The notes under the pieces were generated by a model. That model was not told the DNA's origin and did no database searches. It saw only the letters and a list, made by a program, of their open reading frames with translations. From Fagopyrum homotropicum (taxonomy: Eukaryota; Streptophyta; Magnoliopsida; Caryophyllales; Polygonaceae): a stretch of DNA of 64,000 nt. Made by a program: the position numbers and the translations under genes. This document shows, piece by piece, positions 53,551 through 64,000 of this stretch; the stretch's first letter is position 1; each line of letters opens with the position of its first letter. The DNA lies in the NCBI GenBank assembly GCA_033239125.1, contig BSWB01000005.1, positions 16,669,447 to 16,733,446 on the forward strand. Reading direction: 5' to 3'.

Positions 53551-55187
53551 AGAAATATGTATGTACAGAAGATTAGTGTTGGATATATATATATATACGT
53601 TGTTTGAGGAGAGAGTTGGACATGATGAAGTAGGCATATAATGGAATGAATGAGTATAGTATATCATGTATACATATATGCATACATAGATGTAAGAATG
53701 GTTATGATGAGTGTACATGCAAAGTTGCCGGTACAAAAAGGGAAGTATTGTATAAATGTATGCGTATAGGTAATTTTAAGAACATGATTAAGAAGAGGTG
53801 AGTGTATACATATACATGGATGACGGAAATGGAGGGTACGAATAGATATAATTATATATGCGTGAGTGCAGTACGTAGACGTACATATATGGAAGTATAG
53901 AACGGAATATATATATATATATAGGTATATATTTTTATAAGTGCGAAAGTGATGTATATATATCATATATGAGTTAATATATAAGTACGAGTGGTGAGGC
54001 ATGAAGTTATGTAAAAATAAATGAGTTGAGGAGAAAGGCTAAAAAAAAAAAAAAAAAAATGAATGTTGGACGGTATAATATATGTAGTAGCGTAATTAGT
54101 AACCGGAGAGAAGGAGCGTTGTCCTTCTTCGAGTTGTCTCGAGTTTGACTTTATAACATACAAGTAGTTATCCAAGAGACTTAATTTTGGAAAATAAGAT
54201 AAGGAAAGAATTAGTAGAATTCGAGAATAAACTTCGAGAAATTACGATACCAAGGGTAAAATGGTCTTTTACCATAAGAGAGCTTTTTCCGTAATTCCTT
54301 CACATGAGGTTGGACATCGAGATGTGATATTGATACACATGCCTTATTTGACAGGCGTTTGAGTTACCACGAGTACGGACCGTTTGAGACGTGTTAGAGT
54401 GTATTTTGACTCAGGTAAGTCCTTGCGACTTACTTAGCCAGTTTTCTGAGTGTTAGTTGAATGATAGTAGTGGTGTGTGCTATTGCGTGATTTAATAATA
54501 ATAACTTGGTAGGACGACTGTTATTATTACGTTTAAGGCCCAAGTGTATGTATAACGGGCCGTGACATCACTGCCCAGCTCTGACAGGAGACTGGGAGGT
54601 TCTCTATACCCAGACCATGCAGGTACAAGGTGAGATGCATCGGATCCATTCCTGATGGTTACACGGGGGCGGAGGCGAGGTTTGGGAATCCCTCGTGTCA
54701 CAAAATAAGTATCACTAGAGTGAACGAGTAAATTAAATCAAGATAATAAAACAGACTTGTTTGAAAGCATGCTGAGTGTTTATGTCTATCTGAGTGTGTT
54801 TGTGCTGCAATTATTCTGCTAATATTTAGATAACTAGCTAACGGTTCTTCTTGTTGTTGTTTTAGACTTACCGCAGGTTAGATCAGCAGCTGAGTGATCC
54901 GGAAGTAGTGGTCAGCCGAGTCTCCGTACTCCTTAGAACGGGGTTGGGGTTGTTTTGTCTTTCCTTTCTTTTGGTTAAGACAGTTGTTCTGTTCTTTTGT
55001 TTAAGTACGTTAGGCTGCTAGACAGTGTTGCATTCATTACTTTAAAAACATGGTTTTTAGGAATTTCGGTTTCTTTATTTGTGTCTTGTTCCAAGATCCT
55101 AGTAATGTTGTTGTCAAACTGAGGTCGGGACCCATTGTGAGGTCCTAACCAGTAATGTCCCGAGTTCTGAGAATTCGGGGTGTTACA
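52695..55187 (+). repeat. 5' LTR of E4, second part
   Basis: GC-rich island at about 52740-53470 (the frame at 52743-53174 begins at GTG, has no homology I recognise and is part of an LTR), TA microsatellite at 53500-53548, the GGTAAGTCC palindrome at 54413-54439, then the shared terminal block. The segment of about 53165-53610 is missing from the 3' LTR. Confidence 0.88.
53500..53548. repeat. TA microsatellite
   Basis: About 24 uninterrupted TA units; shorter TA runs follow at about 53585-53597 and 53908-53922. Confidence 0.95.
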
Positions 55188-58100
55188 ATATGGTATCAAA
55201 GCTCTAGGTTGGCAACAATGGTACTTGAAATCTTCTGAAAGACCGAATAAGTACTTGAGCAGAACCCGAAAAGGGATCTGAGTTTTAAAAAGGACTTTTG
55301 GTTTTCAAATGCATGCATAGTCTGGTTGGGGATAGAAAAGTACGGCTGACCACCACTACTACCGCGGATCTCAGTTTGCTTAGTATGGACTTTAGGTTTT
55401 ACTGTAGTTGGACTTTTAGCTTGTTTATAAAGATATGTTATATAGATAGGTATATGCCGAAGATTAGTAGAATTTATAGTTACAGTACGCCCTTAATGGA
55501 GATAACAGTTTGAGATCCTCATTCAGTTGACACACCTAAGTTTTTTTTGAAGAGTGTCAACGTGAGGATTAGTATGTACATCTTATGTGCACTAGGGTAG
55601 ACGAACGTCGGACAACTCCTTCGAGCTTGTTGAGGAACGTCGAGACGGAAAGGCGAAGACTCAAAGACAACACCAAGTACGATGACAAGAAGAGAATCCC
55701 GAATCAACTCAACGGGATCAAATGAAGGATATACAAAAGAGTAGTTCCGAAGAAGCAAGTGATGATCGCCAACTAGGGAATTGAGAAAGACAACGGAGAG
55801 GCTCTTTCAAGTTGTGTAAAGTGACTTCACAAATAAAGAGGATGACGTCGAAAATTTGCCATAGACATGAAAGTCAAAAGGGACATAAAATTTAAGCTCA
55901 CTGACAGACTAGGAAGTGAAAGTTGATGCCAAAAGCAAGGCGAAATATGATCACTCTCAACAAGCTAATTGCCACCACAATCCAGATTGATATCGAGACA
56001 GTCAAAAGTATGGAAGTCAACACGAAATACATTAGCCATCCAAATAGAAAGAATTAAAGAGCTGCAACTTGGAAGCTTACACATTGCCAGAAAGGGAAAG
56101 GTGGATTTCACCAACGTGGAAGTGGAGTGATCTCATAGAACACAGGAGAATTTTGACATAGACCGTGATACACCAATAACCAGCTTCTGTAAAGGCAGCA
56201 TTACAAGCAACACCCAAGGAAGAAGAGTGTGTGAGAAGAGTATTGGTGAACCCGAGGGACCCCAATAACTTCTCATTCAAAAGGAATTTAAGCTAACAAC
56301 ACTACAAGTTCATAATAGAGAACCGCAAATAGACGATAACTCAGGTAAAAGAATCACGGAGATGTACCTACAAGCTACCCTAGAAGGATGGAAAAGTCTG
56401 TTGATGGAAGAAGAATGATACAACTGGACTCGTAAGAGTATAACAATCTTACAAAAGTGTAGATTGTAGGAGGAGCTAAAGAAGAATAAACAAAGAGACT
56501 AAAGAGATATATTTCACCAAGTATATCAAGCCTCAAAAGAGATGGAAGAAAAGTAAGTTCATGATGTTGTAGAAGGTCAACTACATCCTACTTGGACAAC
56601 TTAAAAGTTACATGTGCGGGTTAACTAGTGATGGTTAGTTAACCGATAAGAAGAATAACCACAAGGTTATAAAAGAATTTTATCAACATCTAGTGAATTT
56701 CTTTCGGAGATCCACGACGAAAATGGTGAAGTAAATCAATACAAATACTAGTAGCCTCGATGGTAACGCTAAATGAGTCCATTCTGATAACTCTAATAAA
56801 GAAATTTAAGAGCAGCTCTTGACGGTCGGTAATGACCCTTGATGATAGTAATGGTGAAAAAGGGAATTGTTGGGAATAGTTACTTATTACTGACTACGAA
56901 AGATACATATCAGAGTTAGAATGAAGGGATCCCTGTAAGAAGAACTATAAGACTAAGAGGAAGTAGATGATTGGAAATATGTCCTATGTCTTAGCATTCC
57001 ACACAAGTAGGACTGATGGTGCTTCTTCGAGAAAAAGTAGGGTCAGACTGTCTAGATTGACAGGGAAAACCCTTGTGATTTAAGATGTGACACAGAATAA
57101 TTGGAAATTCCGAGGCGGCACAAACATAAGGAGTGTGATGTAAAGCCTTGGTGAAATGTGTGGTCGAGTTGTGAGGTGATTGCAGATAGAATCTATAGGT
57201 CGACTAAAACAGACATGAGAAGGAGTAAAAGTGAAAGACTAAAGGTTGTTATATGGATCCGGTATCACACCAATAAGATGGTTACCGAAAGGACTAAAGA
57301 CCGTTATTTAAGGAGGAATGGAGGTACTCCATGGAAAAAAAAACCAACGGATTGATGACACTATGATGGATTTAGTGTGAACCAAGTGTATAACTTATCC
57401 AGTGAGAAGGAAAGTCATGTATCAAAATTGTGGGTTGTGATGATTTTTTAAATAAAGTTTTGAGATGAGGATGTCCTTAGGAAATCTATGCAAGAATACA
57501 AAGCAACTGAAGTTCTAACACAGAATGGATAGTAATGATCAACAGACAGTGAGAGACCGATGCAGAGAAGAAAAATGTATAAGACGAGTCACCTAGTAGA
57601 AGAGTTCACAAGACAAGCTTGTAAGGCCAAAAGAGATAAAATGTCGACCCGGATATGAGGGTCTAAGGTGCATGGAAGGGATACCTACAATGGAGAGTAG
57701 ATGCAAAACGTGGACTTTACAAGTGTGGAGAGGTTTTAACCTCCTCAAAAATATAGGAATTTGAAAGAAATCGCAATGTCGGTATCAAAGAGTTGAAGCC
57801 CTGTAGCGGAAATAATGGAGTATCATGAAGGCAATGTTGCCGGTAACACCAGCGAAGGAATGCATATATGAGAACGGCCTTGGTGGACTCGAAAGTCCAA
57901 GGTAACCCCAATTATCACGGGATCTAAGTCATCAAAACCGACGGTCCATGCAAGGGGAACTGCAAGGGGATGATAACTAAAATCATCAGAACTACAAAGA
58001 CACTTACCAGCTATCGTTGAAGACTTGGAATGACTATTTAGGTCAAGATGAATGACCCAGTTGAGCTCGAGAAGTAGAGTTAGCCTAAGGAAACAGAAGT

Positions 58101-59323
58101 GTGGAATAGAAAACGAATTAGTGAAGCATGAAAGGATTAATCGAGCAAATGATGCTCACCAAGAATTTAACGCCAGCATAAGTATGAGAAGAGCAGGTCC
58201 GGAATATTGAGATAAGTCAATTATAGAGTGACCGACATCAACTGAGGACGTATAAGTGTTGATTGGTATTGATGAGCAGGTACCGTTAAGAAGAGATAAT
58301 AGTGACTACGAATTTAAGAGGTAACCTTATCAATGCCTTGGAGGATTCCCCAAGTAGGCAACGACAACTTTCTGAGATGATCTAAGGATAGGGAGAGAAT
58401 CGGGTTAGAAGTTGCTTACTGGTTGGTTAAGAATAGACTACGGTGGAGTGAGAGAGTAAAGGTCTGTTTGAAGAGAATCTTGCTAGTAGTAGAAGATAAG
58501 TATAGACGAGAGTTGAGTAAATCATGTTGACCCTTAGAAAGACGCCATTGTGACTAATGGGTGTTACACCAAAAGCGTGGTAGGCCATAAACCACAGATG
58601 AAGAAAATCAATGTTAGGTTAACTCTGATTTCAATAAGGAATTAGCAATCTATATGAAAAAGTCCACTTAGGCGTGTGATTTGTTGGAGTTATAAATTTT
58701 AAAGCTTGACAAGTAGTCGGTGAAAACAATTAATTAAGGAACAATCCGATAAGGTCACATTGAGGAAACCGGGTCAAGCGGTTTGTATTACAAAGAGCAT
58801 TTGGCGACAGAAGTTTAAGATCATTATTTCATAATCGATAGTCGGGAACCTTCGAAAGGAAAAAGTTTTTATGGTTTGGTAGAGTCATTAACAGAGCTGG
58901 AGGTAAGTTTAACCAAACCGTGAGAAAGTACCTACCGAATCCGAGATACGTCATCAACTATGAAGATCAGAAAATTTAGCCGGTTGATGCTTTTGTAGAG
59001 TTCCAGTGGTCTAGACGAGGAGCTGATGAGGCTACCTAGGAGATAGAGGAGAATATTAGACGTAGTTATCCCGAGTTCTTGCGGGGTTAGAGGTTACTCC
59101 TGTTTTGACGAGTTAGTACTCGGATGTTGTGTTGTTTGACCTTTCAGGTTTTTATATTGATTTGAGTGATTACGTTTTATGTGACGCATGTCTACTTTTG
59201 GTGATTGAGTGGTTGCGTGTAGCCAACGAAAAGGTTGAGAAAATTAAAATATACCAAAGGAAATGCGCGATTAAGAGAATTATTCTAAGTTTCGGGACGA
59301 AACTTCTTTTAAGAGGGCACTGA
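55188..59323 (+). other. Internal region of E4
   Basis: The primer site at 55191-55202 reads TGGTATCAAAGC, one base off the initiator-Met complement. The rest follows E2 but lacks about 250 bp near 57346, where E2 has 20400-20655. A damaged chromodomain remnant lies at about 58935-59080 (GADEAT at about 59019). The palindrome AAGTTTCGGGACGAAACTT is at 59287-59305 and the polypurine tract runs to 59323. No usable frame. Confidence 0.75.
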
Positions 59324-61742
59324 TGTAATAACCGGAATTTTTAAACTCCGTTAAACCGGAATTTAACCGATTTCCGAAACGTCAATCTTTAATAAATGAG
59401 TACATAAATAAATAAATAAAATAAAACGAGTTTAAATGTTATCATTTTATGTGACTTTAAGTCACATAAAATGATGAAACTTTGTAACCGGAAATAATTT
59501 CCGTACCTTTAAAATAAAATAATAATTTACGTATCGCTAAAATAAAATAAGAAATTACCTAATACGGAATTTAATTCCGTAATTATTTCCGCAAATTACC
59601 TACCGATCCGTACGAGTAACGGGTTCCGTTTCAGCTTATTTCTTAGAGGAAGATTAGGCCCATTTTACGAGCCCATCAGCCCATCAGCCCATCTGCCATC
59701 TCCTAAACTAATCCTAACCCTAAATTAATTAAGTTAACCTAAACCTATTCTAAACAGTGGCTGCCGCTTTTCCTTTACTGCCTTACCTCCGCTGCTTCTC
59801 TTCCGCTTCAACAGAAGATGCGCCGCACCGCTGCTGCCTTCAACCGGAGACACCGGACGAGCCGCCACTGCGCCGCACTAGTCGACCGTCCAACCGCCAC
59901 CGGAGCCTGGTAAGCCCGCCGCCTTCTCCCTCCTCGCCACTCTTCTTCTCGACTTTAGTTGTGTTAACCTTCACCGCGCCGCCTCTCTTCGGCCAGCAGG
60001 GACCACCACCGCGCCGCCTCTCTTCGGCCCTGCAGCAGCACCAGAACCACCACCGAGCCCTGCTGCTTCCTCTGGCGACCCTTGCTGCGTTGAACCAGCC
60101 TGCGCCGAGAAGAACGAACTGGAACCAAGAGCCGCCGGCCTTGTCGACAACCAAGAGCGCCGCCGCCTGGAGCCAGAGAGTTGGACATGATGAAGTAGGC
60201 ATATAATGGAATGAATGAGTATAGTATGTCATGTATACATATATGCATACATAGATGTTAGAATGGTTATGATGAGTGTACATGCAAAGTTGCCGGTACA
60301 AAAAGGGAAGTATTGTATAAATGTATGCGTATAGGTAATTTTAAGAACATGATTAAGAAGAGGTGAGTGTATACATATACATGGATGACGGAAATGGAGG
60401 GTACGAATAGATATAATTATATATGCGTGACTGCAGTACGTAGACGTACATATATGGAAGTATAGAACGGAATATATATATATATATAGGTATATATTTT
60501 TATAAGTGCGAAAGTGATGTATATATATCATATATGAGTTAATATATAAGTACGAGTGGTGAGGCATGAAGTTATGTAAAAATAAATGAGTTGAGGAGAA
60601 AGGCTAAAAAAAAAAAAATGTTGGACGGTATAATATTTGTAGTAGCGTAATTAGTAACCGGAGAGAAGGAGCGTTGTCCTTCTTCGAGTTGTCTCGAGTT
60701 TGACTTTATAACATACAATTCGTTATCCAAGAGACTTAATTTTGGAAAATAAGATAAGGAAAGAATTAGTAGCATTCGAGAATAAACTTCGAGAAATTAC
60801 GATACCAAGGGTAAAATGGTCTTTTACCATAAGAGAGCTTTTTCCGTAATTCCTTCGCATGAGGTTGGACATCGAGATGTGATATTGATACACATGCCTT
60901 ATTTGACAGGCGTTTGAGTTACCACGAGTACGGACCGTTTGAGACGTGTTAGAGTGTATTTTGACTCAGGTAAGTCCTTGCGACTTACTTAGCCAGTTTT
61001 CTGAGTGTTAGTTGAATGATAGTAGTGGTGTGTGCTATTGCGTGATATAATAATAATAACTTGCTAGGACGACTGTTATTATTACGTTTAAGGCCCAAGT
61101 GTATGTATAACGGGTCGTGACATCACTGCCCAGCTCTGACAGGAGACTGGGAGGTTCTCTATACCCAGACCATGCAGGTACAAGGTAAGATGCATCGGAT
61201 CCATTCCTGATGGTTACACGGGGGCGGAGGCGAGGTTTGGGAATCCCTCGTGTCACAAAATAAGTATCACTAGAGTGAACGAGTAAATTAAAGCAAGATA
61301 ATAAAACGGACTTGTTTGAAAGCATGCTGAGTGTTTATGTCTATCTGAGTGTGTTTGTGCTGCTATTATTCTGCTAATATTTAGATAACTAGCTAACGGT
61401 TCTTCTTGTTGTTGTTTTAGACTTACCGCAGGTTAGATCAGCAGCTGAGTGATCCGGAAGTAGTGGTCAGCCGGGTCTCCGTACTCCTTAGAACGGGGTT
61501 GGGGTTGTTTTGTCTTTCCTTTCTTTTGGTTAAGATAGTTGTTCTGTTCTTTTGTTTATGTACGTTAGGCTGCTAGACAGTGTTGCATTCATTACTTTAA
61601 AAACATGGTTTTTAGGAATTTCGGTTTCTTTATTTGTGTCTTGGTGCAAGATCCTAGTAATGTTGTTGTCAAACTGAGGTCGGGACCCATTGTGAGGTCC
61701 TAACCAGTAATGTCCCGAGTTCTGAGAATTCGGGGTGTTACA
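59324..61742 (+). repeat. 3' LTR of E4, with internal deletion
   Basis: 2,419 bp. It follows the 5' LTR except that GGAGCCAG (about 60177) joins directly to AGAGTTGGACATG, removing about 445 bp including the TA microsatellite. Confidence 0.9.
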
Positions 61743-62288
61743 TTTTCTTTTAACATCCTTAAGCCCTAATTTTATTTTCAGATTATTTCATTTGAGTAAA
61801 TTTACCTTTATTGGATAAACATTTCATAGATAAGTTGTCATTATCCATTCACCTTTTCACCATTAGTTGTTTTCTACAAAACATGTTAGTAATTTATAGA
61901 GGCTTTCATGTATGGAATCCCACACCACTTTTTGACTCTTATGTTAATGACACACTAGTATTGCTATCATTCGAGAAGGGTATCAAGTATACATATACAT
62001 TCAACTAAGTTGTGACTAGAAAGTATTGATCTAGATCCCCTCGGCAGCTGCCAAGAAATTAATTATTTAAATATCATACCATCTAAGTTGCATTTGCTAG
62101 TTTCCCAATAAGTGATTTGTAACCATGAATTTATCTTTATAAACTTGATACAAATATTTTACGACTACAAAAATCATATGTACAAATGAAATGTAATATA
62201 GTGAAAGAAATAAGTATAACTATACTTCAGATTTTTTAAGGTTCTGTTTTTTTAATAAATTTAAAATTCTCAACTGCTAAAAAGCGAT
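61743..62288 (+). repeat. Host tandem unit, copy 2, right end
   Basis: From the second TTTTC duplication to the start of copy 3. It matches 25791-26336 closely. No gene. Confidence 0.85.
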
Positions 62289-64000
62289 CCAATTATGGTT
62301 TATCATAAGGTTATATTTTTACATTTTGTTTTGTATTGTTAACTATTGGTCATTATTAAAAATGAAGCTTCATATAAACTATAAAAAGCTATATTGTGAC
62401 GTTGTTCGTAAAACAAAACGACACTATCATGTTATCCTTTGACCAATCTTTTCTGTTGGTCATCCAACCTATGTTATCCTTTGACTCGCTTAACCAACAA
62501 GATAATTTAGCATGTGAAAATCACCAAATTTGTTAGGATGATATAAACACATATATAGATTTTTCAAAAAAAAAAGAATTCGTTGACAAAAAAGAGGAAG
62601 AAAAAAACGAAGAAATCATTAGATAAAAAAATATTTATTGTGTAATTTTTTTTTTGTTTTCCTATGCATTGAAAAAAATAATTAAAAATAGAAACTTTTC
62701 AAATTAAACTTTTAATTTCCATTATTAATAGAGTACAATAATTTTAACTTAATTACTCTAAAAACGTTGTTATAAAGTAAAAGAGTAACAAATTTATTAT
62801 TTCGAATCATCTCTTTTTCTACAATCTGAGAATTATTTTGTGGTATTTCTCAATTTATACAAAGGTTTGGAGTGTGTTGTGTGCAAAGCGGTAGCGGTAG
62901 AGGTTGAGGCAGGAATATCAAGAGGCAATGGTAAAGTCTAGTTTAAATACAAACGCTCTGTGAGAGTATCTTAAAAAAAATAACGTTTAAGACAATAATA
63001 ACTAAAAATACTTACAAAACACCCTTATGGCATTAAATTGCTAAACGTTATCTCTACTAATATTGTTTTAGTATTTTCAAACGTAGGTGTAATTATCATG
63101 GAAACAACATGTTTTTGATCCTCATAAGTATTAAATTGCTTGCCACTAATGTTCTTTGTATGTGTAGGTTATAAACATAATTTACCCTATTATTATCTGT
63201 ATAAATTTCCTTTTATTATATTTAATACTAAAGTCATTATGAGATTTCCTTGTTATATGTTTCAATTAAATATATTGTCACTAATAGTCTTGTTTTTTGT
63301 CATGGACTAAAGAGTTACAATATTATTTCGTAAATCGAAGCCACTATAGTTGGTGGACATTATGAGGCGACTAAAAATAGCACAAACTCAAGATTGAACA
63401 TGATCTTGGACTATAAATCAACTTCATCAACTACTTCATCGCAATCATCAAGGAAAAAACGCTCTTACTCACAACCTTCGCCATGAACCCCAACAACAAT
63501 GTTAAGAGTGAAAAGGATGCTTCACCACCGCAACAAGGTGGTAGTCAATCCAAACCCAGCGAGAACCCAAGGGTTGAAGAATCCATTGGAGTGGAGGATA
63601 TAGAAGATATATTTATGGTGATGGGCTGTGCTAGATGCCATATATATTGTATGGTATCTAAGAAAACCCCAAAGTGTGCACAATGCGGCTCCACAAACCT
63701 AATTTTATTCCCCCAACGAAATAATTGTGTATTGTACGGCCCTCTTATGAAACGTGGTGCTTCCTTTGTTGCATCATCATTGCTTCATAACATCCTTAAA
63801 ATTTGGGGTCTTTAATTCATATATTTATTTCATGTCACATCTTTTTCGTTGATATATCAAGAAGTGCTATGACACATGATATGTTTATCGTTTTAATTAT
63901 TACTAAAAGTAGTTCTTTGTCATTTGAAATCAAGGACCTTTTTTATTTATAGTTATCATTTGAATCTACATCTATTGTTTATGTTGAGGTATATCGTCTC
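62289..64000 (+). repeat. Host tandem unit, copy 3, continuing past the window
   Basis: Uninterrupted from CCAATTATGG through the gene and its 3' flank. It shows the empty sites of E2 and E3. About 10 bp missing at 62920 relative to copies 1 and 2 is the main length change upstream. Confidence 0.85.
63483..63815 (+). CDS. GIR-like zinc-ribbon small protein, copy 3 (frameshifted tail)
   Basis: A frame of 110 codons. The N-terminus and zinc-ribbon core match copies 1 and 2 (FMVMGCARCHIYCM, then PKCAQCGSTNLI), with Met for Val near residue 45. Loss of one T in the run after the core shifts the frame, so the IPPAK end is replaced by about 36 unrelated residues ending IWGL. The core is intact, so activity is possible, but the tail is probably meaningless. 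The TATA box is at 63412-63418. The upstream region is the only one of the three without a nearby transposon on either side within the window. Confidence 0.6.
   Translation: MNPNNNVKSEKDASPPQQGGSQSKPSENPRVEESIGVEDIEDIFMVMGCARCHIYCMVSKKTPKCAQCGSTNLILFPQRNNCVLYGPLMKRGASFVASSLLHNILKIWGL

Larger units (their letters stand above)
41962..61742 (+). mobile_element. E4: chromovirus-derived LTR element, mostly non-coding, interrupted by E6
   Basis: 5' LTR in two parts (41962-42354, 52695-55187), interior 55188-59323, 3' LTR 59324-61742, target duplication TTTTC (41957-41961, 61743-61747; empty site in copy 1 at about 25791). The interior is a close relative of E2, while the LTR is related but clearly diverged in its first half. 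The 3' LTR lacks about 445 bp present in the 5' LTR. Confidence 0.9.

Overview
The window is plant nuclear DNA, probably from a eudicot, and roughly nine tenths of it is nested LTR retrotransposons. There is no bacterial-style gene organisation, rRNA or tRNA gene. Evidence for a plant: an Athila-type Ty3/gypsy element, chromovirus (Tekay/Del-like) elements primed by initiator-Met tRNA, 5-bp target duplications, and a small zinc-ribbon gene resembling the plant GL2-interacting-repressor (GIR) family. The species cannot be named from sequence alone.

Host layer: the substrate is a direct tandem array with a period of about 2.41 kb once insertions are removed. Copy 1 is 14137-15682 plus 25473-26336. 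Copy 2 is 26337-27405, 41156-41961 and 61748-62288. Copy 3 runs from 62289 to the window end. Each copy carries one GIR-like gene (15341, 41294, 63483), and the three have different C-termini.

Insertions, left to right. E1 (1-2931, minus strand) is the start of a chromovirus-like element that continues out of the window. An Athila-type element (about 2940-14126, minus strand) has a full integrase but no reverse transcriptase or RNase H, keeps an intact Athila ORF1-like protein in the env position, and is studded with a short hairpin module. E2 (15683-25467, TSD ATATA) lies in the 3' region of GIR copy 1. E3 (27406-41150, TSD GCCAC) is a solo LTR just upstream of GIR copy 2. Inside E3 sits E5 (28530-38847, TSD ATAAT), and inside the 3' LTR of E5 is a 1,013-bp foldback element with a 9-bp TSD (TTAATTAAA), so Mutator-like. 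E4 (41962-61742, TSD TTTTC) lies downstream of GIR copy 2, and inside its 5' LTR sits E6 (42355-52689, minus strand, TSD TAAAC).

E2, E4, E5 and E6 have long similar LTR pairs but decayed interiors, so they look like elements moved in trans. Their LTRs differ in most of their length but share short palindromes and a 3'-terminal block. The observations most worth following are the Athila hairpin module, the RT-less Athila pol frame, a covarying hairpin array in the 3' region of E5, and palindromes shared across otherwise diverged LTR families.
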